Positions 54,715 through 64,000 of a stretch of 64,000 nucleotides of DNA are shown piece by piece; position 1 is the stretch's first letter, and every line of letters begins with the position of its first letter. The notes beneath the pieces were generated by a model that saw only the letters and a program-made list of their open reading frames with translations, searched no databases and had not been told where the DNA came from. The translations under genes and the position numbers were made by a program. Source of the stretch: Megalonaias nervosa. Lineage: Eukaryota; Mollusca; Bivalvia; Unionida; Unionidae. The stretch spans positions 1 through 64,000 of the forward strand of contig JAECUM010001723.1 of the NCBI GenBank assembly GCA_016617855.1, in the 5' to 3' direction.

Positions 54715-55378
54715 CTGGAAAAGACCATGATGCAGACCACTTAATATTTTTGGACATCATATGGTTACAAATATGGTTAAACAGCATTTTAACTATCAAC
54801 TGCATGTTCTACATATGGACCCATCATTACAAAATTTTACCTGTTGCACCTACTGTGGATTTACAATCTCTCATGGGATTTCCAACCCAACAAACAATTA
54901 TATCTGTACAAAAAATACAAACTCCTTCCTAAACCTTGAATTTTAATAGCCTTACTTTTCTTGTTAAACCATGAAAATTAATATTTACAAACCTAAATTC
55001 CCTGTATGTGGCAGATCCACATTTCAAGCAATATAAAAATTAGACTATCTCAATGTTAAATGACGTAACTGAAGCCTAGGCCAAGTAAGGGTCAAGTCTA
55101 AATGTTTCAGACTAAAATACTATAGACCATTTTATCCATATTCTATCAGTCTCACTGAAGTCTCAGATTAGAAACTCACAATTCTGCACATACATACAGA
55201 AGAAACACCATTTTTAGTAATATGGTAGTCAAGTTCCTTCTTTAAAAGGATGTAATTTTTTTATCAAGAGAACTTCAAATACACTGATTTGGAAATATAA
55301 TTAAACTGAACTCACTATTTTTAATAAAAAAAATTAACTACACTGCTTGTATCTAATACATGATGAAACAAAACAAAC

Positions 55379-55442
55379 CCTTTTCCTCTCCTCTTGTCTC
55401 TGGAATGAATCTCTGTCCTGAAGGGAGGTGGCATATGAATAC
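55379..55442 (-). CDS. MGRN1: MGRN1-like E3 ligase, small exon
   Basis: 64-nt exon, acceptor TGTTGTAG, donor GG/GTTTGT, reading HMPPPFRTEIHSRDKRRGK. The phases (in 1, out 2) connect exactly to both neighbours. Confidence 0.55.
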
Positions 55443-55836
55443 CTACAACATGGCAGATAATTAGAATATATTTACATCAGAACACTACAACTATGTTGCT
55501 AAAGACATACAAACTCCATACCAACTAAAATACATCTTTTAATCTTCCAAAATGTTTGTATTTTTGGCCTCTAAATGGTTCTACAAAAATTGTAATGGTT
55601 TTTAATAATCTCCAAAGACCTCCATTTAGTTTTGAGACAGTGGCTATGACAAAAAAAACTACTTAACTGTGTTACATCCTTTTCCAATGAGATTATGATG
55701 CAATGCAAATAATTTAACTGATGGCTCTACATAGAATAACTAACACTAGATGAAAAGTAATTCCCTATTTTTCCAACAATGTCAAAACAAATTAGACCAT
55801 ATGTACATGTGGCTGTACAATGAGAGTGATACTGAC

Positions 55837-55960
55837 CCTCCATGGTGCTGAGTGGGGGAAGTCCACAGGGTCCATTCAGGGCCTCAATCAGTGATATGGC
55901 CTCATACCCCATGGGAACACCCTCCTGACTGGCCTGGTTTTCTTCACTTGTTGGATCACC
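55837..55960 (-). CDS. MGRN1: MGRN1-like E3 ligase, exon with conserved GYEAISLIEALNG
   Basis: Acceptor TTTCAAAG, donor G/GTCAGT, 124 nt. VPMGYEAISLIEALNG is the conserved motif C-terminal to the RING in MGRN1/RNF157 proteins, which identifies the gene independently of the RING exon. Confidence 0.85.
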
Positions 55961-56289
55961 CTTTGAAAGAACAGAGCACATATTATGTGGTACCCATGTA
56001 ATAACAAACTGATGCAACATGGAAAACATTTAGTACATGGACAAAACATGGTTTTACATCAATAAGTCTTTGGAAAAAGCACAGCCCTCATACAGCTACA
56101 CATTAAAGTCTTTACACTGATATATACTGCAGCATTTATACTACTGCATGTTCCAGCATAATAACTGCTATATGTTCCAGCATTTACACTGCTATATGTT
56201 CCAGCATTTACACTGCTGTATGTTCCAGCAATTATACAACTACATTTTATAGTCTTTACAATGCTAAATGTTCAAGCCTTGACAACACT

Positions 56290-56965
56290 AGATGGCCATG
56301 CCATTTACATTGCTGTATGTTCCAGCCATTATACTGCTATACATTCTAGCATTTATACTGCTGTATGTTCCAGCCATTATACTGCTATACATTCTAGCAT
56401 TTATACTGCTGTATGTTCCAGCCATTATACTGCTATACATTCTAGCATTTATACTGCTGTATGTTCCAGCCATTATACTGCTATACATTCTAGCATTTAT
56501 ACTGCTGTATGTTCCAGCCATTATACTGCTATACATTCTAGCATTTATACTGCTGTATGTTCCAGCCATTATACTGCTATACATTCTAGCATTTATACTG
56601 CTGTATGTTCCAGCCATTATACTGCTATACATTCTAGCATTTATACTGCTGTATGTTCCAGCCATTATACTGCTATACATTCTAGCATTTATACTGCTGT
56701 ATGTTCCAGCCATTATACTGCTATACATTCTAGCATTTATACTGCTGTATGTTCCAGCCATTATACTGCTATACATTCTAGCATTTATACTGCTGTATGT
56801 TCCAGCCATTATACTGCTATACATTCTAGCATTTATACTGCTGTATGTTCCAGCCATTATACTGCTATACATTCTAGCATTTATACTGCTGTATGTTCCA
56901 GCCATTATACTGCTATACATTCTAGCATTTATACTGCTGTATGTTCCAGCCATTATACTGCTACA
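56290..56965. repeat. 48-bp minisatellite
   Basis: About 14 almost identical units of TATGTTCCAGCCATTATACT and GCTATACATTCTAGCATTTA. Because 48 is divisible by 3, all frames stay open, giving false frames of about 220-330 codons on both strands. Confidence 0.97.
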
Positions 56966-57239
56966 TTTAATAGTCTTTACAATTATGAATGTTCAAGGCT
57001 ATGTTCCAGTCTTTACACTCTTATATGTTCAAGCCTTTACAATGTTATATGTTCCAGTCTTTACACTGTTGTATGTTTCAGCCTTGATACTGCTAAATTT
57101 TATAGTCTTAATGCTAAATGTTCCAGCCTTTACAGTTAAATGTTCTAACCATTACATTGCCAGATGTTCAAGCCTTCACACTGCTACATGTTCTAGCCAT
57201 TACATCACCAGATGTCCCTGCCATTACACTGTACTATGT

Positions 57240-57430
57240 TCCAAGATACAAGTTTATTGCTATCCCAGTTACAAGTAACATCCCACATAAAGATACAAGT
57301 TTATTGCTATCCCAGTTACCAGTAACGTCCCATGTAAAGATACAAGTTTATTGCTATCCCAGTTACAAGTAATATCCCATGTATAGATAGAAGTTTATTG
57401 CTATCCCAGTTACAAGTAACATCCCATGTA
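57240..57430. repeat. 47-bp tandem repeat
   Basis: Four units of AAGTTTATTGCTATCCCAGT with TACAAGTAACATCCCATGTA. Confidence 0.9.
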
Positions 57431-57469
57431 TAGAGACGTCAAGAGCCATAAAATGATAACTCTACCAAA

Positions 57470-57897
57470 AAACAGACACGATAAATCAAAAACCATAAAA
57501 GGCATATCAAAGTCTATGAAACAGACTTGACAAGACAGAACCCATAAAAGGCAGAACAAGGTCTATGAAACGGACTTGACAAGACAGAACCCATAAAAGG
57601 CAGAACAAGGTCTATGAAACAAACTTGACAAGACAGAACCCATAAAAGGCAGAACAAGGTCTATGAAACAGACTTGACAAGACAGAACCCATAAAAGGCA
57701 GAACAAGGTCTATGAAACGGACTTGACAAGACAGAACCCATAAAAGGCAGAACAAGGTCTATGAAACGGACTTGACAAGACAGAACCCATAAAAGGCAGA
57801 ACAAGGTCTATGAAACGGACTTGACAAGACAGAACCCATAAAAGGCAGAACAAGGTCTATGAAACGGACTTGACAAGACAGAACCCATAAATGGCAC
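57470..57897. repeat. 49-bp minisatellite
   Basis: About eight units with AACAAGGTCTATGAAACGGA and CTTGACAAGACAGAACCCAT. Confidence 0.95.
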
Positions 57898-58189
57898 ATC
57901 AAGGTTGATGAAACAATGTTCATACCATATTGCATACAAAAATGTTGAATATTCTGAGCTATGCAAGTTACATGCAACATCCCATATTAAAATATGAAGT
58001 TAAATTTTTGTCAAGGGGTATATAATTGTATTCAAACTTGAATGGATGACACAAAGCTTGTAAAAAGCACATCTAAGTGTACGAGACAATGCATACACCT
58101 TATTGCCTCTGAATATGTTCAATGATTCCTAAGTCATGCTAGTCACAAGGATCTGTTGTAGAAGTAATTTAACTGGCAGATGGACAGAC

Positions 58190-58500
58190 AGGGCTCTTGC
58201 ACATCTTGTTGTAGGGCTCTAATTACAGGTCTGTTTCAAAGGCAAGTATACAAGGCAGTAAAGAGTTTAACAGGGCCCTAATTCCATTGCAAAGGTAAGT
58301 ATGCAAGGTAGTAAAGACTTTTGTAGGGCCCTAATTACAGATCCATTTCAAAGGTAAGTATGCAATGTAGTAAAGACTTTAGAGGGGCCCTAACTACAGA
58401 TCTGTTTCAAACGTTAATATGCAAGGCAGTCAAGACTTTAGCAGAGCAGTAATTACAGATCTGTTTCAAAGGTTAGTATGCAAGGCAGTTAAGGCTTTCA
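58190..58500. repeat. about 60-bp tandem repeat
   Basis: Five degenerate units with GGGCCCTAATTACAGATCTG, TTTCAAAGGTAAGTATGCAA and GGCAGTAAAGACTTT. Confidence 0.85.
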
Positions 58501-58531
58501 CATGAATTTAAATAATGTAGTATATATAAAC

Positions 58532-58765
58532 CTGCTGAAGAATGACTACAGGTTTCCTCCTCATGGCACGAATCTGGAGCAGGGCTCGGAAAGGAGATCG
58601 GCAGATAGGGCAGCTACTAGCCTGGTATCGCAGGGATTCGGCACATGTACTGCATAGGCACAGGTGTCGGCATGGCAAGATCAATGTGTCACGCATGTCA
58701 GACATGCAAATCACACACTCAGCACCACTATCTTCTAGTTCTTCATCATTATCATCATCTTCATC
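58532..58765 (-). CDS. MGRN1: MGRN1-like E3 ubiquitin ligase, RING exon
   Basis: 234 nt = 78 codons, acceptor TGTACAG, donor CAG/GTTTAT, phase 0 at both ends. An acidic start precedes the RING finger: ECVICMSDMRDTLILPCRHL, then CLCSTCAESLRYQASSCPIC and RSPFRALLQIRAMRRK. The Cys/His ligands and the LPCRHLCLC and ALLQIRA stretches are those of mahogunin/RNF157. It recruits E2 to ubiquitinate membrane-traffic and receptor targets in the known family. All ligands are intact. Confidence 0.93.
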
Positions 58766-59003
58766 CTGTACAGATAATTACAAACAATTATTCAAATGAT
58801 GGATGTATACAAATTTTGTGTTCTGTTTTCACTATTACAAGTAAGCTTGTCTGCCCACTAATTACTGGAAAGAAAAACTGAATATATTATGGTAATATTG
58901 AATAATAAAACATACAGATCATTCTGAATACAAATATTAATGAAGGCATCTTAATAAATCATGGTCTAGGATAAAGTCCAGGGAAAAACAGTAAACAACT
59001 TGC

Positions 59004-59167
59004 CTTATTTTTCTCTGTGTGCTTATTTTCAATACCATAGATTTCCTGCAGCAGGTAGCACAGACCATCCACAAACTGTTTTTGTTTCAGGGGTTTGATA
59101 ATGAAACCTCCATCCACAGAACTCCTCTCAATGTTAGCAAATGTCATGTGGGCATGCCCATTGGCAT
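59004..59167 (-). CDS. MGRN1: MGRN1-like E3 ligase, exon before RING
   Basis: Acceptor ATCTTGCAG, 164 nt, in phase with its neighbours. Encodes ANGHAHMTFANIERSS and KPLKQKQFVDGLCYLLQEIY followed by GIENK, the conserved stretch before the RING in this family. The donor reads AAG/GCAAGT, i.e. a GC-AG intron. Confidence 0.9.
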
Positions 59168-59589
59168 CTGCAAGATAAAATATGAAATTATGCAGTTTTC
59201 TTCTGTTGGAAAAAAAGGATAGACTTTTTTTAAAATGGGCAGTCAAACTGTAACAATCTCACAATGAAAATCTGCAAATGGTGATACTGTAGGCACCCTA
59301 AAAATGTTAACAATAGGGTGGATACTGTATCTATCCTGATTAAGATCATTTGCTTATGATGACAAATACTGCCAAGTGTCATTTGACATTTTTTTTTTAC
59401 CTGAGTGTCCTTTAATTGCATGAAGTGGCATCTAAGGCAAAGTGGAAACATGTCAAAATTACAAAAGTGATCAGGTGGTCCAAATTAAAAGAAAACTCAG
59501 GTTGAAGTCATTGTAAAAAAAAACTTAACTGTCCCTTATATTAAATTCCCAACTGTGTCAAGTGGTTTTCAGGAAATCATATACAATGT

Positions 59590-59856
59590 GTTATTTCAGT
59601 CATATTGCTACGATTGTGATGTCTAGCACTTGAGGCATCATGCCACAGACGTGTAGCATCATGTCCCACCCAGTCACATTATCCTGACATCAGGCAGAAC
59701 AGTCCTAACACTAACTTCTTAGCGCTGAACACCTAGCTAGGCAGCTGTTAGTACCATTTGAATAAGTCTTTGGTATAACTCAGTCGGGGGTTCAAATCTG
59801 CAACCTCCTGCATCTGAGGCAGACGCTCTAAGCACCAGGCCACCGGAGTGGTGCAT
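59590..59856 (-). mobile_element. tRNA-derived SINE, copy 3
   Basis: The minus-strand head has a clear A box (TGGCCTGGTGCTTAGAGCG) and B box (GGTTGCAGATTTGAACCCC), then the shared body. No cloverleaf tRNA gene is present. Confidence 0.82.
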
Positions 59857-60237
59857 ACACAATACAATTATTTAAATGGTTCATAATCTTGGAAGTCAAT
59901 GATAAATTTCTAATGTGATGATGATACCAAGCAATAAATGCTTAGCATTTTAAAGTATTTTCCATAGAGTGTAAGGTACTGCCTGTAACTTAGCTAACCA
60001 TAATTAAAGTTACCTTACATAAAAACGGAATGATGTCAATGATAATATAAGTAATTATCAACTTCAATTTGATGAAGTAGTTTGTTGCAGGACAGTAGCC
60101 CAACGAAAGACTTGTTCTGCATACCTGGTTTTAGATGAGATGATGAAAGTTTGTCCAGCTGAAGCATAACATATTGCAAAATTAATAAGGATCTCATAGT
60201 ACAGTCTAAAAAAATTACCATGGATTTCATAATATTG

Positions 60238-60965
60238 CAGACCTGCCAACCCTGACGAGTCCGTCTCAGTAAGGCAGTTATTTTTTTCTGTAAGACTGAC
60301 CAGTTTTCAGTAAGGTGTAACAAATGTCAATAACTGCTATAATAAAGCTGAAAAATGTAATTAAATGTTCGACGCAGCGACAATAAACATTATGTTCAAC
60401 TGAAAAGCTTCTAAAGTATGCATAGACTTTATTTTTCACTAGCACAGGAGCACAAACTTTAGTTCCAAACTCTATGTAACTCAATGGCTTGTTGCTATCT
60501 CTCAACTTGACATAATTCTTGGAAATTCTTTTTCCATTTCACATGAAAACGGCAATTCTATCTCCCGCCATGAGACATACTCAAATTGGCATGTGATGTC
60601 CAATAAACGTAACTGTGTAATTTCCAGCTTTTATTCACAAGAATCTGAATACTTCTTTTTATTCTTCTGTGTTGATTATTAACACTTTTCTATAATCAAC
60701 AGTTTGATCAAGCAGATGCTTCGCATGAACAAACAGGTGAAGTTTAAAGCATCTGGGGTGCTGCTGCAATGTTAGTCTGGTTCCCTGACTAATTTCACTA
60801 ATTCTAATATGAAAGCCAGATCCAAATCAAACACGGATGAACCAATTATCCGGATTTTTCGGCAACGATCATTTCTCCATAGTTTTTGCTTGTATGCCGT
60901 AAGTCTGTATTTTAAGGGTAATTTTCATAAGACTTATGGCAAAATAGTAAGGGTTGGCAGGTCTG
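60238..60965. mobile_element. MITE-like element with CAGACCTGCCAACCCT termini, copy 1
   Basis: 728 bp starting CAGACCTGCCAACCCT and ending AGGGTTGGCAGGTCTG, a perfect 16-bp inverted pair. The flanking hexamers ATATTG and ATACTG differ by one base and may be a 6-bp target duplication. It is inserted in a tandem of ATGGATTTCATAGTACAGTC units (60180-60237, 60985-61105). It shares most of its sequence with 62320-63874. No transposase seen. Confidence 0.75.
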
Positions 60966-61206
60966 ATACTGTACAGTTTAAAAAATATACCATGGATTTC
61001 ATAGTACAGTCCAAAATATTAACATGGATTTCACTGAAGCCTAAAAGCAACACATATTTCATAGTAGTCTAAAATGGTAACATGGATTTCATAGTACAGT
61101 CTAATAAAGATGTTTCCTAGTAATGAGCAGAATTAGGAGAAAACAACAAAACATTCAGTATCATATTATAGCATAAGCATGTAAAATAAGTTCAATAAAA
61201 ACATAC

Positions 61207-61270
61207 CTTGCTCTTCAACTGAACACTGTATTACAATAGGAATAACCTCTTTCTCAATACTATGCTGCCA
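61207..61270 (-). CDS. MGRN1: MGRN1-like E3 ligase, upstream exon
   Basis: 64 nt, acceptor CTTCTAG, donor AAG/GTATGT. WQHSIEKEVIPIVIQCSVEE matches the beta-rich region before the conserved GHAH motif. It ends in phase 1 and joins the 59167 exon in frame. More N-terminal exons are not visible up to 64000 and must lie beyond the window. Confidence 0.75.
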
Positions 61271-62084
61271 CTAGAAGAGAACAAAGAAAGATGTTGATGT
61301 GTAAATAACACTTAACATGTTAATTTACTTATCATGCTAGTTAAATGGTCAGGAAATGACCAATAGCATGACCATAAGTTTATTTATAATAAAAGCTCTT
61401 TGCAAAATGAAATGTAAGCATTTTTTGAAACACATGATGTTAAATACATTCTAGCAGGATGTCAATAAACAATAAATAATTTGCAATTATGTGAACAATT
61501 ATAGTTCATTTAAAAAATGAATATCAAAATTTCAATTTTATCAAGAAAACTGTATATATTTCCTGAACCCAAATTCATGTACATGTCTGCAATATGAAAC
61601 ACCCAGCTACTGGAGCTAAATCCACAAAAGTGTTTTTAAAATATGTCCTCGGCCAAGTAACATGTCAAATGTCAAATTTTATTCATTACATGGATGCTTC
61701 TGGATCTGTTTCTGTTTGCTTGAACCATGATGAGGAAATTGGGACAAAATATCAAATAATATAATTTACAATGACATTATAAATCTTGAATCCTTCTAAA
61801 CCATATTCAAAGGTTTCCTAAAATTAAAAAATTCTTCAACCTATGTTTCTATCATATAAAATGATATTTCATTGACAACTTGAAAATGAAAGGAGCATTA
61901 TAAGTTCTTTCTAACACTTCAACCTATGATAACGATCAAAATGTTGCAAAAAGTATCGCATGCAAAAGAAATTTAAACTGAGCTGTCAGAATACTACATA
62001 ACTTTTCAGTACACCAATGTGGACTAGTAAAATGTGCTGCAGACCAAACAGTTATAATATTCAAAGAAATCTTATCTTGCAAGA
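61271..62084. other. intron sequence
   Basis: No exon or repeat recognised. Confidence 0.5.
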
Positions 62085-62295
62085 CAAAAATGTATATACT
62101 CCCTTCAAAGTTGAGTCTAAATGCAATCTGCACAGAGCTACGTCTGCCATCACATAATGCATCAGCAGATCTGGAACAATGCAGTTTGAAGGTACTAATC
62201 AGCAATACAAACAACATAGACACTGATCTGTCATTGCATTATGCTATTCTGTTTGCATTTGGACTAGATTTATAAGTGAGTACATACAGTACTTT
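62085..62295. mobile_element. fold-back MITE-like element, copy 3
   Basis: GTCTGCCATCACATAATGCA and the inverted TGCATTATGC half, ending TTATAAGTGAGTACATACAG. Same family as 39878-40245. Confidence 0.6.
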
Positions 62296-62319
62296 TTTAT
62301 TATAAAAATGTCATAATGA

Positions 62320-63874
62320 AGGTTTTGTCTCAGTAAGGCAGTTGATTTTTTTTCCATAAGTTTGACCAGTTTTCAGTAAGGAAAAACAAAATATCAATAA
62401 CTGCTACCGTAAAGCTGGAAAACGTAAATAAAGTTCGACGAAGTGACGATAAACATTATGTTCAATTAAAAAGTTTGTAAAGTACGCGTAGACTTCATTT
62501 AGCACTAGTACAGTTGCACAAACTTTAGTTCCAAACCCTACGCAACTCAATGGCTTGTTGCTACCTCTCAACCTGACGTAATTCTTGGAAATTCTTTTTC
62601 CATTTCACATGATGACGGTAGTCCTACAATGTAAGATGTATCACATGTTATTTATGTTTTAGTGCTACATCTTACTATCCAAATAACGGCCATGTATAGC
62701 GTGTTCCGATGTCGGATGACATCGGAATGAGTAGTCAAAGTTTCATGAATATCTTGCACTCTTGGCAGCCCATATTGACACTCTCCCACAAATTGATATG
62801 CAATTAATATACTTACTGTGCTGTTTTTATCCTGATGGAATCAAAATCTGACACTAGCAAATGACACATTTTCATGTTCAGTTGACATATATATGAATTT
62901 GCTGAAATGAGACAGTAGTCGAGGTATGCTTAAGTATGTTCAAGCAGGTTCATATGGATGATATGTTTCTTGAACGACACGAAACACTGCTTACAGTTCC
63001 AATAGGCATAATATAGTTTTAATCATTTCATTAAAGAACAATATTTCAACTTAACCGATCTCAGCATTTCCAACTTTCTTCGCTTTCCAGCCAACTGAAA
63101 TGTAGGCCAACAAAACTTGAAAACAGGTCCATTTCTTTTGTGAGAATTTGAATTTATTAGAGAAAAGACATCAGAGTAAGTAAAGTCTGACTAAAACATT
63201 ATGACTTTACTTTGTAGAAAAGAGTCATTATTGGCTGCCAGTTGTATGAGATATTTCTGAAAATTTTACTTTCGTTACGATGTTAGTTGACATCGAAACA
63301 CACTGCACAGCGCCGTTAGTTAGGCTGTAAGACCTAGATGCCCAAAACATAAATATCAATGTCGAAGTCTTACATGTAGGACTAATGATGATGGCAATCA
63401 TATCTCTCGCCATGAGACATACTCAAACTGGCATGTGATGTCCAATAAACGTAATTGTGTAATTTCCAGCTTTTATTCACAAGAATCTGAATACTTCTTT
63501 TTATTTTTGTGTGCTGATTATTAACACTTTTCCAGAAGCTTATTTTCCCTTTCGTCTTAAACATGCATCACTTTCTGGACGCCATTTTTAAAAACAATTT
63601 CTATAATCAACAGTTTGATCAAGCAGATGCTTCGCATAAACAAACAGGTGAAGTTTAAAGCGTCTGGGGTGCTGCTGCAAAGTTAGTCTGGTTCCCTGAC
63701 TATTTTCACTAATTCTAAAATGAAAGCTGGATCCAAATCAAATATGGATGAACCAATTATCCGGATTTTTCAACAACAATCATTTTTCCGTAGTTTTTGC
63801 TTGTTCCATAAGTCCATATTTGAAGGGTAATTTTCGTAAGACTTACGGCAAAATCTTAAGGGTTGGCAGGTCTG
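62320..63874. mobile_element. longer relative of the CAGACCTG element, left end lost
   Basis: 62320-62625 and 63405-63874 match copy 1 in order, separated by about 780 bp absent from copy 1. The right terminus AGGGTTGGCAGGTCTG is intact; the left 16 bp are missing. It fits a parent-like element from which copy 1 arose by internal deletion. The extra 780 bp has no recognisable transposase. Confidence 0.65.
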
Positions 63875-64000
63875 GTTTTGCATCATATACCTTGCCAACA
63901 CAGAGCTTACCTTTTGGGGCTCATCTAACTACACATTTTACATTTGAATATCAGTAAATATCTGATGCAGGTGAATTGGGTAATAAAAACAAAGTACTCT

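Noticed and set aside
56261..57278. Long open frames of about 220-330 codons on both strands
   Set aside because: They come from a 48-bp tandem repeat whose length is divisible by three; the peptide is a 16-residue repeat in every frame, with no coding signature.

Overview
The window is animal genomic DNA: AT-rich, with long introns, microsatellites, minisatellites, SINE/LINE debris and a split host gene for an MGRN1/RNF157-type RING E3 ubiquitin ligase on the minus strand. The repeat mix suggests a mollusc or another spiralian, but that is inference. No prokaryotic features are present.

Positions 1499-21230 hold one complete-length Maverick/Polinton (adintovirus-like) element of 19,732 bp. 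It has about 352-bp terminal inverted repeats (TIRs, roughly 94-95 % identical by eye) and a perfect 6-bp target duplication (ATTTTT). From left to right it carries: an outward-facing small gene; a coiled-coil protein gene; a decayed minus-strand zinc-knuckle gene; a heavily broken protein-primed family B DNA polymerase; a cluster of small unknown genes, including two tandem paralogues; core-like basic proteins; a retroviral-type integrase with chromodomain (one frameshift); a small membrane protein; the minor capsid protein; a pVI-like protein; the major capsid protein (one late stop); an unknown late protein; and an intact adenovirus-type cysteine protease. A right arm of four accessory genes follows. 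I see no packaging ATPase.

The most unusual feature is at the 3' ends of the accessory genes in both arms. Instead of a clear poly(A) signal they end in 16-nt stem-loops of the replication-dependent histone mRNA type (AGCCC/GGCCC stem, TTTC-type loop, ACC-type 3' flank), three of them followed by a purine-rich GAAAAGA block like the histone downstream element that U7 snRNA binds. Two of these stem-loops sit exactly at the inner edges of the two TIRs, serving genes transcribed outwards. The right-arm genes also share a promoter module: an upstream GGGAYGTTT...TCCG box, a TATA box, a CAGTCTGG initiator and, in three of them, a small inverted repeat in the leader. The late gene block instead has AATAAA signals. 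This suggests an endogenous virus whose accessory (probably early) genes borrow the host's S-phase histone mRNA processing.

The flanks (1-1492 and 21237-64000) are host sequence: a Jockey-like LINE 3' fragment (about 24556-25302), a KRBA2/GIN1-type integrase pseudogene with an intron (32575-35065), three copies of a tRNA-derived SINE, two MITE-like families, many tandem repeats, and at least nine exons of the MGRN1-like gene between 61270 and 43350 on the minus strand (N-terminal exons lie beyond the right edge).
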